Below are positions 50,246 to 59,016 of a DNA stretch of 64,000 nucleotides, in pieces; the stretch's first letter is position 1, and every line of letters begins with the position of its first letter. Both the position numbers and the translations under genes were made by a program. The notes under the pieces are model-generated. The model worked only from the letters and a program-made list of their open reading frames with translations. It searched no databases and was not told where the DNA came from. The DNA lies in the NCBI GenBank assembly GCA_029976075.1, contig JARKNW010000082.1, forward strand, positions 1 through 64,000, in the 5' to 3' direction. The stretch is from Pleomorphomonas sp. (GTDB lineage: Bacteria; Pseudomonadota; Alphaproteobacteria; Rhizobiales; Pleomorphomonadaceae).

Positions 50246-50277
50246 TTTCTCCGGGGCGCTTCGCGCTCCGGGGGAAA
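50246..50277 (+). terminator. Hairpin after MCP copy 2
   Basis: CCGGGGCGC and GCGCTCCGGGGG pair with minor bulges and are flanked by TTTCT and GAAA. It sits at the same place as the hairpins after copies 1 and 3 but has unrelated sequence. Confidence 0.5.
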
Positions 50278-50414
50278 TCCTCGGCTCCTTCGCTCCGTAA
50301 GGTTGCGCCACCTCCGGTGGCGTGACTGGAGAATTGTATACTGATTAGTACCAGTAAAGCGGCAAATATTAGCTGGACTCTTTACGTTTAATTCATCTCG
50401 TTAACGCTACCCAT

Positions 50415-50440
50415 TAGCTAGTGAACTAATTCACGAGCTA
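50415..50440. promoter_or_regulatory. 26-bp near-palindrome in the MCP copy 3 leader
   Basis: TAGCTAGTGAA and TTCACGAGCTA are inverted with one mismatch around CTAA, ending directly before the CGAGGAG ribosome site of copy 3. CTCGTGA from this element also occurs in the copy 2 leader at 48518-48524. It could be an operator or an mRNA structure that affects translation. Confidence 0.5.
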
Positions 50441-50454
50441 CGAGGAGCGTTGTC

Positions 50455-52134
50455 GTGTCGTTCAAAAATCTTGCCCTGCAATGGAAGGTTATTTCCCTTC
50501 TGGTGCTGCTGGGCGCCGTCTCGTTTGGTGTGATCATCTACGCAGGGACGCAGATAGACGCCGTCAACACAATCAACGGGCAGATTATCGAGGGTCCGGC
50601 CGCCGCGGCAACCTCGCTGGCGCGGACCAGCCGCGACCTCAGGCAGGCGGAAACCGGTCTCTGGGCCCTGGCGGTTGCCACCACGCCGGAGGAGACCGCC
50701 GCCGCCAACGCCACCATCACCGAGGGGCTGAACAGCTACGAAAAGCAGAACGGCCTCGCCGCCAAGGCCTATCCGGCCGGCGCCAGCGAAATGGCCGACG
50801 TGCTGCAGAAGGCCAAGGCCGCCGTCACCATCGCCTGCAAGCAGGCGGTCGACCAAATCAAGGGTGGCGCGCCCGTCACCAAGACCATGCAGAGCGCCTG
50901 CTCGTCGGAAATCGACGCGACGATCGACAAGGCCGTCGTGTTCAACGACAAGCTGCTGGCCGAGAAGGATCGGCTGGACAAGCAGAGCGACGTCGTTGCC
51001 TATCGCTCGGAGGTCACGGCCATGCTGGTCATGGTTTTCTCGAGCCTCCTGACCATCGGCCTTTCCATCGTGTTGACGCGCAAGTTCATCGTCGGCCCGG
51101 TTCGCGACTCCGTCGGCGTGATGGAGTCGTTGGGGCGCGGCGAACTTGAAATCGATGTGCCGCACGCCGAGCGCAAGGACGAGGTGGGCGCCATCGCCAG
51201 TTCGCTCCTGAAGCTCAAGGCCGACCTTCAGCAGGCCCACCAGGCGCGCGAAGAAAAGAAGCGTGTTGACGAGATCGCCAGCCGGGCGCTGACCCAGCGC
51301 AACCAGGTGGGCATGCGCTTCGTGGCGGAAATGCAGGACATGGCGACCGACTTCGCCCAGACCTCCAACGAGGTTGCCGAGAGCGCCCGTGGCCTGTCGG
51401 CCACCGCCGAGGAAACCGCCCGTCAGGCCCAGGCCGTCGCCGCCGCCGCCGAGGAGGCCGCCACCAACGTGCAGACGGTGGCCGCCGCTTCCGAGGAAAT
51501 GGCCGTGTCGGTCAGGGAGATTTCCAACCAGATCGGTCATTCGGCCAAGATCGCCGACACCGCCTACCAGGAAGCCCAGACCTCCAACCAGCGGATCGCC
51601 AGCCTCGCCACCGCCGCCGCGGCGATCGGCGACGTGGTGAGCCTCATCCGCAACATCGCCGACCAGACCAACCTTCTGGCCCTCAACGCCACCATCGAGG
51701 CGGCGCGGGCCGGCGAGGCGGGCAAGGGCTTCGCGGTCGTCGCCGCCGAGGTGAAGCAGCTCGCCGACCAGACCTCCAAGGCGACGCAGGAGATCGAGGT
51801 GAAGGTCTCGGAGATCCAGACGGCGACCGACGGTACCGTCAGTTCGATGTCGGAGATCATCAAGACCATCGGCGGCATCAAGGATGCCTCGGCCGCCATC
51901 GCCAGCTCGATCGAGCAGCAGGGCGCGACGACCGACGAGATCGCCCGCAACTGCCAGCAGGCGGCGTCCGGCACCACCCAGGTGACGCAGAACATCTCCG
52001 GCGTCGGTCAGGCGGCGGAAATGACCGGCTCGGCCTCGACGCAGCTGATGTCGATGTCGACGGAACTGTCGCAGAAGGCCGCCACTCTCAAGGCCTCCGT
52101 CCAGACCTTCATGACGGACCTGAACGCCGCCTGA
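50455..52134 (+). CDS. Methyl-accepting chemotaxis protein, tandem copy 3
   Basis: The 559 residues have the same plan as copies 1 and 2. The sensor cysteines are at 128 and 149, shifted by a one-residue insertion. Periplasmic residues otherwise differ widely ([20 protein letters not shown]), implying a different ligand. The signalling tip is again [23 protein letters not shown] start after CGAGGAG. The closest gene downstream is the six-cysteine secreted protein. Confidence 0.9.
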   Translation: MSFKNLALQWKVISLLVLLGAVSFGVIIYAGTQIDAVNTINGQIIEGPAAAATSLARTSRDLRQAETGLWALAVATTPEETAAANATITEGLNSYEKQNGLAAKAYPAGASEMADVLQKAKAAVTIACKQAVDQIKGGAPVTKTMQSACSSEIDATIDKAVVFNDKLLAEKDRLDKQSDVVAYRSEVTAMLVMVFSSLLTIGLSIVLTRKFIVGPVRDSVGVMESLGRGELEIDVPHAERKDEVGAIASSLLKLKADLQQAHQAREEKKRVDEIASRALTQRNQVGMRFVAEMQDMATDFAQTSNEVAESARGLSATAEETARQAQAVAAAAEEAATNVQTVAAASEEMAVSVREISNQIGHSAKIADTAYQEAQTSNQRIASLATAAAAIGDVVSLIRNIADQTNLLALNATIEAARAGEAGKGFAVVAAEVKQLADQTSKATQEIEVKVSEIQTATDGTVSSMSEIIKTIGGIKDASAAIASSIEQQGATTDEIARNCQQAASGTTQVTQNISGVGQAAEMTGSASTQLMSMSTELSQKAATLKASVQTFMTDLNAA

Positions 52135-52145
52135 GCGGAAACCCT

Positions 52146-52176
52146 CCGCCTTCCCGAGGCATCCTCGGGGAGGCGG
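52146..52176 (+). terminator. Hairpin after MCP copy 3
   Basis: CCGCCTTCCCGAGG/CCTCGGGGAGGCGG form a 14-bp stem with one T-G pair and a CAT loop, 11 bases after the stop. No T-run follows. Confidence 0.6.
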
Positions 52177-52303
52177 GACCGACCTTCGTCATCGGTCATA
52201 CCATCCATTCGATATCTGCGATCACCGATTGTGGAATCTTCTCCCTCGCCGTATGGTTGGATGGTGCCGGCATGTTCGCCGGTAGCTGATCGAGGGAAAT
52301 ATC

Positions 52304-52609
52304 GTGTCTTTCATCGAAAGCCTGGGCAGGCATGTCGTCGCGGTGGTCGTTGCGCTGCCGCTGATCGCAACCTATCAGCCGGCCTGGGCGGGTTTTTGCA
52401 CGCCGCCGTCGGCGCCGTCCTGCCCCGCGACGGGGCGGTTCTACAGCGACTCGGAGATCAGGTCCTGCGAGTCGGACATGCGGTCCTATGAAAGCTCCGT
52501 CAGGGCCTACACCGACTGCCTCAAGGATGAGAGCGATACCGCCGTTCGGGAATACGAGCGGGCCGTCGAGCGCTTCAACTGCTATGCCAAAGGCTCGACC
52601 ATGTGCTGA
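52304..52609 (+). CDS. Small secreted six-cysteine protein (paralogue of 2126-2428)
   Basis: The 101 residues have a signal peptide ending QPAWA and a mature part with six cysteines (FCT, SCP, SCE, DCL, NCY, final C) at the same spacing as in the protein at 2126-2428. All six could pair as three disulfides in the periplasm. The end AVERFNCYAKGSTMC is best conserved. The GTG at 52304 follows GAGGGAA. It follows the third chemoreceptor on the same strand but probably has its own promoter. Confidence 0.7.
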   Translation: MSFIESLGRHVVAVVVALPLIATYQPAWAGFCTPPSAPSCPATGRFYSDSEIRSCESDMRSYESSVRAYTDCLKDESDTAVREYERAVERFNCYAKGSTMC

Positions 52610-52618
52610 GTCCAGATG

Positions 52619-52646
52619 TTTCCGGTGAAAACAGGTTCACCGGAAA
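52619..52646 (+). terminator. Hairpin terminator after the small secreted protein
   Basis: TTTCCGGTGAA/TTCACCGGAAA is a perfect 11-bp stem with a six-base loop, 10 bases after the stop and followed by a pyrimidine-rich CCCTCCTTCTCTTTGTT. Confidence 0.75.
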
Positions 52647-52664
52647 CCCTCCTTCTCTTTGTTA

Positions 52665-52713
52665 AGTCGCAATTCCGGGCGGAAAGCCGGTTCCCACTTT
52701 CCCTGAAACTGCT
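52665..52713. repeat. Repeat family C, copy 5
   Basis: GTCGCAATTCCGGGCGGAAA followed by GCCGGTTCCCACTTTCC is a good match to the rhizobial-type core, located between the small secreted protein and the MarR operator. Confidence 0.6.
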
Positions 52714-52838
52714 TGCCCCAATCCTTGTCGGGATTGCCGAGGATGCTGGCGAGGATCGTCATCAGCCGCGCCTGATCGATGCCGGCGATCAAGCCTCGAA
52801 CACCGGCGGCTGTCTCGCTGTACGTCCGGGTAGAATTT

Positions 52839-52866
52839 AACAGGTAGACTTGCAAGTTTACCTGTT
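52839..52866. promoter_or_regulatory. 28-bp palindromic operator of the MarR-efflux operon
   Basis: The outer AACAGGTA and TACCTGTT are perfect inverse copies and the centre ACTTGCAAGT is a perfect palindrome; only one position pair is asymmetric. It ends 7 bases before the MarR start, suited to autorepression of the whole operon. Confidence 0.75.
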
Positions 52867-52873
52867 GAGTTGT

Positions 52874-53326
52874 ATGTCTCCCGTCATGAGCACCCCTCCC
52901 GACATGCCGCTCGATGTGGCGGTGACCGAGTTGACGCTGGCGATCGGCCAGCTGTTGCGGCGTTTGCGCGCCGAGACCAACACCGACGGACTCTCGTGGT
53001 CGCAGACCACGGCGCTCGGCCGGTTGATCCGCGGAGGGCCGATGACGACGGCGGATCTGGCGCGGGCCGAGGCGGTGAAGCCGCAATCGATGGGCGCCAC
53101 GCTGGCCGAGCTGGAACGCGAGGGGCTGGTGGCGCGCCAGCCGCACCCGACCGATGGCCGACAGGTGCTGTTCGCGCCGACGGAGGCCGGCCACGCGGCG
53201 CGGCGACAGCGCAGCGCCGCCAAGCAGAAGTGGCTGATGGCCGCGCTGAGTGAACTCTCCGCCGACGAGCAGCGGTTGCTCGTTTCGGCCGTTCCCCTGA
53301 TCAAGCGGCTGAGCGAAGCCGATTGA
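52874..53326 (+). CDS. MarR-family regulator of the efflux operon
   Basis: About 150 residues. Winged-helix segment TTADLARAEAVKPQSMGATL and wing LVARQPHPTDGRQVLFAPTEAG match MarR. ATG at 52874 or 52886. It is first in a four-gene series (regulator, isochorismatase-like, small membrane protein, MFS pump), an arrangement typical of MarR-controlled drug or aromatic-compound export. Confidence 0.86.
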   Translation: MSPVMSTPPDMPLDVAVTELTLAIGQLLRRLRAETNTDGLSWSQTTALGRLIRGGPMTTADLARAEAVKPQSMGATLAELEREGLVARQPHPTDGRQVLFAPTEAGHAARRQRSAAKQKWLMAALSELSADEQRLLVSAVPLIKRLSEAD

Positions 53327-53355
53327 CCGCCATCCGGACCACCGGAGGACATTTC

Positions 53356-53922
53356 ATGACCGTGACCGCAATCGATCCGAAGACGGCGCTGATCGTCGTC
53401 GATCTGCAGAAAGGCATCGTCTCGCTGCCGACCGCCCAGCCGATCGACGGCGTGGTGGGCAATGCCGCTGCGCTGGCGGCGGCCTTCCGCCAGCATCGCC
53501 TGCCCGTGGTGCTGGTCAACGTGGCCGGCGCCGCGCCCGGCCGCACCGAGGTGCCGCGCGTCCTGCGCGACTTGCCGCCGGACTGGGCCGTGCTGATCCC
53601 CGAGCTCGACCGCCAACCGCAAGACCATCTCGTGACCAAGTATACGCCGGGCGCCTTCACAAACACCGGCCTCGAGGACTTCCTGCGCGTGCTTGGCGTG
53701 ACGCAGGTGGTGATCGCTGGCGTCGCCACCAGCAACGGTGTCGAGGTGACTGCCCGGCAGGCCTTCGAACTCGGTTTCAACGTGACGCTGGCCACCGATG
53801 CCATGACCGACATGCGTCCGGAGGCGCACGCCTATTGCCTCAGAGAGGTTTTCCCACGCATCGGCGAGACCGGAACAACCGAGGCGATCATCGCGTTGAT
53901 GGAGAAAGGGGACCGGGCATGA
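53356..53922 (+). CDS. Isochorismatase-family protein lacking the usual catalytic cysteine
   Basis: The 188 residues have the cysteine-hydrolase fold: ALIVVDLQKGI with Asp16, VTKYTPGAF with the lysine, and GVATSNGVEVTARQAFELG near residues 124-142. In nicotinamidase-like enzymes the last motif reads G-x-x-T-x-x-C; here the cysteine position is Gly. True isochorismatases also lack it, so a non-nucleophilic reaction or a changed substrate is possible. GGAGG precedes the ATG. It overlaps the next gene by 4 bases. Confidence 0.82.
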   Translation: MTVTAIDPKTALIVVDLQKGIVSLPTAQPIDGVVGNAAALAAAFRQHRLPVVLVNVAGAAPGRTEVPRVLRDLPPDWAVLIPELDRQPQDHLVTKYTPGAFTNTGLEDFLRVLGVTQVVIAGVATSNGVEVTARQAFELGFNVTLATDAMTDMRPEAHAYCLREVFPRIGETGTTEAIIALMEKGDRA

Positions 53923-54260
53923 GCTGGCTCTACGATCTTTCCTATCTCTTCGGCGGGGCCTTTCTCGCCAATGGCGTGCCGCATTTCGTCGCGGGCGTCA
54001 TGGGGCGGTCGTTCCAGAGCCCGTTCGCCAAGCCGCCGGGCGAGGGGCTGTCGTCGTCGACCGTCAACGTCGGCTGGGGCTTTCTGAACTTCGTCGTCGC
54101 CTATCTGTTGATCGCCCACGTCGGCACCTTCGACATTCGCGCCGTCGACCAGGCGGGCGCGGCCGGCCTCGGCGTGCTGCTGATGGGGCTGCTGTCGGCA
54201 CGGCTGTTCGGTCGATTCCATGGTGGTGATCTGGCCGGCGCTACGCCGAGCCGTGGCTGA
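53919..54260 (+). CDS. Small membrane protein of the MarR operon
   Basis: The 113-residue protein has about three hydrophobic stretches (LSYLFGGAFLANGVPHFVAGV; VGWGFLNFVVAYLLIAHVG; AAGLGVLLMGLLSARLFG). Its start overlaps the isochorismatase stop (ATGA), so translation is coupled. I do not recognise a named family. It may support the downstream MFS pump. Confidence 0.65.
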   Translation: MSWLYDLSYLFGGAFLANGVPHFVAGVMGRSFQSPFAKPPGEGLSSSTVNVGWGFLNFVVAYLLIAHVGTFDIRAVDQAGAAGLGVLLMGLLSARLFGRFHGGDLAGATPSRG

Positions 54261-54264
54261 GCCG

Positions 54265-55665
54265 ATGGCCGATCCCGCACAGGAGAAGCTCAGCCCCGAG
54301 GTCTTCAAGGTCTCGGCCGTGGCGCTGTTCGGCACCGTGCTGTCGCAGCTCGACGCCACCATCGTCAACGTGTCTCTGACCAGTCTTGCCGCCGATCTTC
54401 ATACGACGCTCTCGACCATCCAGTGGGTGACCAGCGGCTACCTGCTGGCGCTGACGCTGGTGCTGCCGCTCAATGGCTGGCTGGTCGACCGCATCGGCGC
54501 CAGGGCGGTCTATCTCTGGTGTTTCACCGCCTTCACCCTGTCGTCGGCGCTCTGCGGCTTTGCCTGGTCGGCGGGCTCGCTGATCGGCTTTCGCGTGCTG
54601 CAGGGGGTGAGCGGCGGCCTTCTGGCGCCGATGGCCCAGATGATGATCGCCCGGGCAGCGGGGCGGCAGATGGCGCGCGTCGTCGGCTACATCGCCGCGC
54701 CGGTGCTGCTGGCGCCGGTGCTCGGCCCGATCATCGCCGGTGCCATCCTGCAGCATGCCTCCTGGCGGTGGCTGTTCCTGGTCAACCTGCCGGTGGGGGC
54801 CATTGCCATCCTGCTGGCCTTCTTCCTGCTCCCCTCGGACAGCGAGCACACGCGGCCCCGAAAGCTGGATTGGGTTGGCCTGATGCTGCTGTCGCCGGGG
54901 CTGACGCTGTTTCTCTACGGCTCGGACAAGATGGGGGAGGCGGTCGGGCGGGTGAGCCTTGCGGCCGGTCTCGCCATGATGGCGGCCTTCCTCTGGACGG
55001 CGCGCAAGAAGGGCGGCGACGTGCTGGTCGACTTGCGTCTGTTCAAGGCCAGGGCATTCTCGACCGCCGCCGTCACCCAGTTCCTCGCCAACGGCGGCAT
55101 GTTCGCCGGGCAGATGCTGATCCCGGCCTTCCTGATCGCCGCCTGCGGCCGCACGCCCGCTGAAATGGGCTGGATGCTGGCGCCGCAGGGCCTGGGCATG
55201 ATGGTCATCTATCCTTCGATGGGGCGGCTGACCAAGAGCTTCGGCATCCGCCTGACATCGGCGGGCGGCGCGCTGCTGGCCGGTGTGGCGACGCTGGCCT
55301 TTGTCTGGCTTGCCATGCAGGGCTTCGCGCTCATCGTGCTGGTGCCGGCGCTGATCCTGCGCGGCATGGGGATGAGCGCGGTGGGCGTGCCGTCGATGAC
55401 GGCGGCCTATGCCACGGTCGACAAGGTCAGGCTGCCGATGGCGACAACGTCGATCAACATCGTGCAGCGGCTCGGCGGCCCGACCATGACCACGCTGGCC
55501 GCCACGTTTCTTGCCTGGCGGCTGGGGTCGGGCACCGGCGGCGCGACCGTCTCGGCGGCCTATGCGGCGGCGTTCCTGCTGCTCGCCGCGCTGCATCTTT
55601 GCACCTTCATGATGGCGATGCGCCTGCCGCGCCAGCTCGGCGACGTGCCGTCACCGAGCGGCTGA
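54265..55665 (+). CDS. MFS multidrug transporter, DHA2 (14-helix) type
   Basis: The roughly 466-residue membrane protein starts near MADPAQEKLSPEVF. DHA2 features: TIVNVSLTSLAADLHTTLST near helix 1, GWLVDRIGARAVYLW (motif A), LAPVLGPIIAGAI (motif C) and about 14 helices. It exports hydrophobic drugs or aromatic compounds with protons. The start could also be GTG 54253 or ATG 54220, which would overlap the previous gene. Last gene of the MarR operon. Confidence 0.85.
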   Translation: MADPAQEKLSPEVFKVSAVALFGTVLSQLDATIVNVSLTSLAADLHTTLSTIQWVTSGYLLALTLVLPLNGWLVDRIGARAVYLWCFTAFTLSSALCGFAWSAGSLIGFRVLQGVSGGLLAPMAQMMIARAAGRQMARVVGYIAAPVLLAPVLGPIIAGAILQHASWRWLFLVNLPVGAIAILLAFFLLPSDSEHTRPRKLDWVGLMLLSPGLTLFLYGSDKMGEAVGRVSLAAGLAMMAAFLWTARKKGGDVLVDLRLFKARAFSTAAVTQFLANGGMFAGQMLIPAFLIAACGRTPAEMGWMLAPQGLGMMVIYPSMGRLTKSFGIRLTSAGGALLAGVATLAFVWLAMQGFALIVLVPALILRGMGMSAVGVPSMTAAYATVDKVRLPMATTSINIVQRLGGPTMTTLAATFLAWRLGSGTGGATVSAAYAAAFLLLAALHLCTFMMAMRLPRQLGDVPSPSG

Positions 55666-55688
55666 CAGAGAGTGGCGGGTGATCTGGG

Positions 55689-57311
55689 TTAGCTTGCCGC
55701 CGCCAGCGCCTTGCCGGTGCCAACCAACTGGCGGATGCGCGAGGTGGCCGCCGGGGTCAGCTCGGCGGTCCGGAACTCGACGCCGAAGCTGTCCGCCTCG
55801 GCCCAGCGCACCGTTGCCGGAACCGGGACGCCGCCATCGCCGGTGATCGTCAGCTGGTCGCCGATCCTGAGGGAGGCCGGCAGGGCGCCGGCGAACCGGC
55901 CGCCGGTGGGCGAGATGTCGACGCAGGTCGCCTCGGCGATGCCCTTGGCGGTGTTCAGCCTGACCTTGTGGCCGCCGGGAAAGCGGTCGGCGGCCTGCCG
56001 GCGGTCGAGCGGACCGCGGCGAAGCCGGACGAGGAAATCCTGCACGGTGGTCGCCAGGCGATCGCCTTCCGAGGAAAGACTGCCCGAGGCGCGCAGCAGT
56101 CCCCGCGCCAGTTCGGATGTTTCCCGCGCCGTGCCGGTGATGCTGGAAATACGGTCGGAGACCTGTCGCGTGCCGTCGAAGGCGCTGTTGACGTTGTGGG
56201 CGATCTCGGAGGTCGCCCTGACCTGCGCCTCGATGGAGGCGCGCATGGCCGAGGTGATGGTGTGGATCTCGGCGATGGTGCCGCCGATGCCCTCGATGCT
56301 GCTCACCGCCGCCCGGGTGGCGGTCTGCACTTCGTTGATGTTGCCGACGATCTCGCTGGTCGCCGTGGCGGTCTGCGAGGCGAGCGTCTTGACTTCCTGC
56401 GCCACGACGGCAAAGCCGCGCCCGGCCTCGCCGGCCCGCGCCGCCTCGATGGTGGCGTTGAGCGCCAGAAGATTGGTCTGGCCGGCGATCTGGTCGATCA
56501 GCCCGACCACGGCGCCGATCCGCTCGGCAGCGGCCGACAGACCGGCGACGATGCGGCGCGTTTCCTCTGCGCGGGCGACGGCGCCCTGGGCGATGGAGGC
56601 GGAGCGCTCGACCTCCGCGCCGAAGTCGCTGGCCGAAGCGGACAGCCGGCTGGCCGCCTGCGATGCCTTCTCCACGTCGGTCGATGCGGTCTTCGAGGTG
56701 GTGGCGGCGTCGCTGGCCCGCTGATCGGTGGAGTTGGCGCCATCGCTGAGGTGGGTGGCCGTCGACCCCATGTCGCGCGACGCCTCGACCAGGCCCTCGA
56801 CGATCGAGTTGATGGTCGAGCTGAAGTCGTCGGTGGATTGCTCGAACGCCTCGACCCGCTTCTGGATCATGTCGGTGGCGTCGTTGATGGTGCGGGAGGC
56901 GCGCAGCAGGGCGCCCTGCATGCCGTTGGGCAATATGCGGCGGTAGTAGCGGTTCTGGCGCACCGCATCCATCGAGGCGCTGGCCTCGCGGACGAAGGCA
57001 TCGATGTGGTCGGCCATGTCGTTGATGGCCTCGGTGAGCGCGCCGGCATCGCCCCGCTGGTCGAAGACGAGGATGCGGGTTTCGAAATCGCCGTCGGCGA
57101 GCGCCTTGGCCACGGCGACCGAACGCCGTACGGCCAGATGCGTCCTGAAGGCAAGCGCCGCCGAGCCCAGGGCACCGAGCGCCGCGAGGGCGAGCAACAC
57201 GAAGCCGGCGGCGGAAAGACCCAGCCCGACGCACAGCGCTGCCGCCGCCGCCAGCAGAGCCGTGAGGATGCCCGGCGCGACCGCCTCAAAGGGCGAAGAT
57301 GAGCTCGTCAT
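55689..57311 (-). CDS. Membrane chemoreceptor signalling protein with C-terminal PilZ-like domain
   Basis: The 540 residues have two close hydrophobic helices (about 13-28 and 32-54) without a periplasmic domain, then HAMP (58-110), an MCP signalling domain (about 175-430, tip [20 protein letters not shown]) and a C-terminal PilZ-like domain (about 445-530: [24 protein letters not shown] with the D-x-S-x-x-G motif). The arginine motif is slightly irregular. It overlaps the upstream PAS gene by 26 bases. Together they look like an Aer-type receptor split into two proteins, with possible c-di-GMP input. Confidence 0.83.
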   Translation of the reverse strand: MTSSSSPFEAVAPGILTALLAAAAALCVGLGLSAAGFVLLALAALGALGSAALAFRTHLAVRRSVAVAKALADGDFETRILVFDQRGDAGALTEAINDMADHIDAFVREASASMDAVRQNRYYRRILPNGMQGALLRASRTINDATDMIQKRVEAFEQSTDDFSSTINSIVEGLVEASRDMGSTATHLSDGANSTDQRASDAATTSKTASTDVEKASQAASRLSASASDFGAEVERSASIAQGAVARAEETRRIVAGLSAAAERIGAVVGLIDQIAGQTNLLALNATIEAARAGEAGRGFAVVAQEVKTLASQTATATSEIVGNINEVQTATRAAVSSIEGIGGTIAEIHTITSAMRASIEAQVRATSEIAHNVNSAFDGTRQVSDRISSITGTARETSELARGLLRASGSLSSEGDRLATTVQDFLVRLRRGPLDRRQAADRFPGGHKVRLNTAKGIAEATCVDISPTGGRFAGALPASLRIGDQLTITGDGGVPVPATVRWAEADSFGVEFRTAELTPAATSRIRQLVGTGKALAAAS

Positions 57312-57819
57312 AGCTGGCCGCCTTTGATTTCACGATGTCGTTCAGCGCGGCATAGGAGGCGACAAGCCCGTCCTTGGCGCTTTTCTCGGAGGCTTCGATG
57401 CGCAGCAGGTCCTTGTAGAGAGGGTCGATCACCTCGCGGACGACCCGCCGGTCCGGTACGCGACGGTTGGAATGATAGCCGACCATGTTGCCGGCCGCGT
57501 CATAGGACGGCGTCACGTGGGCGAACACCCAGTAGTAGGCGCCGCTCCTGGCCATGTTCTTGACGAAGGCGAAGATCTCGTGCCCCTCCTGGATCTGGTC
57601 CCACAGGAGCTTGAAGACGCATCTCGGCATGTCGGGATGGCGGATGATCGAATGCGGCTGGTTCATCAGCTCGGCGCGGCTGAAGCCCGACACCTTGGCG
57701 AACACCTGGTTGGCATAGGTGATCTTGCCCTTCAGATCCGTCTTGGAGACGATGATCTCATCGGGCTGGAACGTCACTTCCTCGGATGTCGGCTGAATTC
57801 GGTTTTTCATTGGTCTCAT
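57286..57819 (-). CDS. PAS-domain protein (Aer-like sensor half)
   Basis: The 177-residue cytosolic protein has an Aer-type PAS domain (about 20-125: [61 protein letters not shown]), the pattern of FAD- or haem-binding PAS in aerotaxis receptors. A helical tail of about 50 residues follows. Its end overlaps the MCP-PilZ gene by 26 bases, so the two are translated together and probably form one redox/oxygen receptor complex. Confidence 0.82.
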   Translation of the reverse strand: MRPMKNRIQPTSEEVTFQPDEIIVSKTDLKGKITYANQVFAKVSGFSRAELMNQPHSIIRHPDMPRCVFKLLWDQIQEGHEIFAFVKNMARSGAYYWVFAHVTPSYDAAGNMVGYHSNRRVPDRRVVREVIDPLYKDLLRIEASEKSAKDGLVASYAALNDIVKSKAASYDELIFAL

Positions 57820-58009
57820 TCCGACTCGCAAGACGGCAATCACCCGAGACCTAGCGTACGTTGGTAAACAAGTGTTCTATGCGCGATGTTAACCATATGG
57901 TTTCGCGATTAACCTTTATGCTTATATACGCGGTTCTCCCTAATCCGGAGTCCAGGCCGGTTCCGCCGTGCCGGCTCGGCGACAGGGCGCGGTACCACGC
58001 AACGACGGC

Positions 58010-58315
58010 TCAGATCTGCATGCCGCCGGCCACCTCGATTCGCTGGGCGTTGACCCAGCCGAAGTCGTCGGAGAGCAGGCCGGCGATCACCGGCCCGACG
58101 TCGTCGGGAACGCCGGCGCGGCCGAGCGCGGTATGCGAGGCAACCATCTTGTTAACCTCCGGATTGTCGCGGACGATGCCGCCGGAGAAGTCAGTGGCGA
58201 TGGCGTCGGGCGCCACCACGTTGACGGCAATGCGACGCGGCCCGAACTCCTGCGCCATCTGGCCGGTGACGACCCGCGGGCCGGCGAGGTACGCGGCGTC
58301 GCCTGAACGGCGGTC
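58010..58315 (-). pseudogene. 3' remnant of an SDR gene
   Basis: From about 58310 the minus strand encodes only the C-terminal third of a classical SDR: AAYLAGPRVVTGQMAQEFG, RRIAVNVVAPDAIATDFSGG, GLLSDDFGWVNAQRIEVAGG. The N-terminal cofactor domain and active-site serine are missing, and the Y-x-x-x-K motif is changed to YLAGP. The frame opens directly after the TetR stop codon. It was probably truncated by deletion next to the regulator. Confidence 0.7.
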
Positions 58316-58960
58316 TCACGGAGGGGAAGCCTTCTGCTCGGCACGCTGCATGAAACTGATGACCAGCAATGCCAGGGCCTCCTCGAACTCCGGGGTGTCA
58401 AGGAGGGGGCTGTCCTCCATCACGGCCTGCCGGAGCACGCCGCGTACGGCGCGGGTCAGCACGAAGGCGTCGGCATCCGAGAGCGGCGCGAGGTTGTCGC
58501 CGCGTGCCTTGCGCCAGGCAATGATGATGTAATAGCTGACCGGGCTGAGGTTCTGCGGCAGGCTCTGCGTGGCGAACAGGCGGAGCATGACCGTGAACAG
58601 GCTCTTGCGGGCCTGGCGGCCGCTGCGGAACAGCCCGACCAGGAGATGGACGATGCGCCGCGCCGTTTCCTCCGCCGGCTCTTCCGGCCGGCTTTCGATG
58701 AGCGAGACGATGCGCTGCTCCATCTCGGCGCGCTGCCGCACGATCAGTTCGACGAGGATCGCCTCCTTGTCCGGGAAATACTGGTAGAGCGTGCCGATGG
58801 AAAAGCCGGCCCTGCGAGCGATCGCGTTGGTATTGAGCCGGTCCTCGCCTTCGTCGGTCAAAATCTGAGTAGCGGCGGCCAGGATGCTGTCGACCGTGGA
58901 TTTGGCACGCGCCTGCTTGGGGCGCTTGCGGACGATTTCCTGCGGATTTGCCTCGTTCAT
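58316..58960 (-). CDS. TetR-family regulator of the RND efflux genes
   Basis: The 214 residues have the HTH LNTNAIARRAGFSIGTLYQYF (about 42-62) and a helical ligand domain. It is divergent from the adaptor/RND operon, and a perfect palindrome lies 41 bases upstream of its start, so it probably represses the pump and itself. The stop is followed at once by the SDR remnant. Confidence 0.87.
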   Translation of the reverse strand: MNEANPQEIVRKRPKQARAKSTVDSILAAATQILTDEGEDRLNTNAIARRAGFSIGTLYQYFPDKEAILVELIVRQRAEMEQRIVSLIESRPEEPAEETARRIVHLLVGLFRSGRQARKSLFTVMLRLFATQSLPQNLSPVSYYIIIAWRKARGDNLAPLSDADAFVLTRAVRGVLRQAVMEDSPLLDTPEFEEALALLVISFMQRAEQKASPP

Positions 58961-59001
58961 TCAGGCGCCACCTTGGTCCTTTTCAAAAGCGAGTATCAAA
59001 C

Positions 59002-59016
59002 CTGAGCAATGCTCAG
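59002..59016. promoter_or_regulatory. TetR operator of the RND system
   Basis: CTGAGCA/TGCTCAG is a perfect 7-bp inverted repeat around one A, between tetR and the adaptor gene. Confidence 0.65.
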
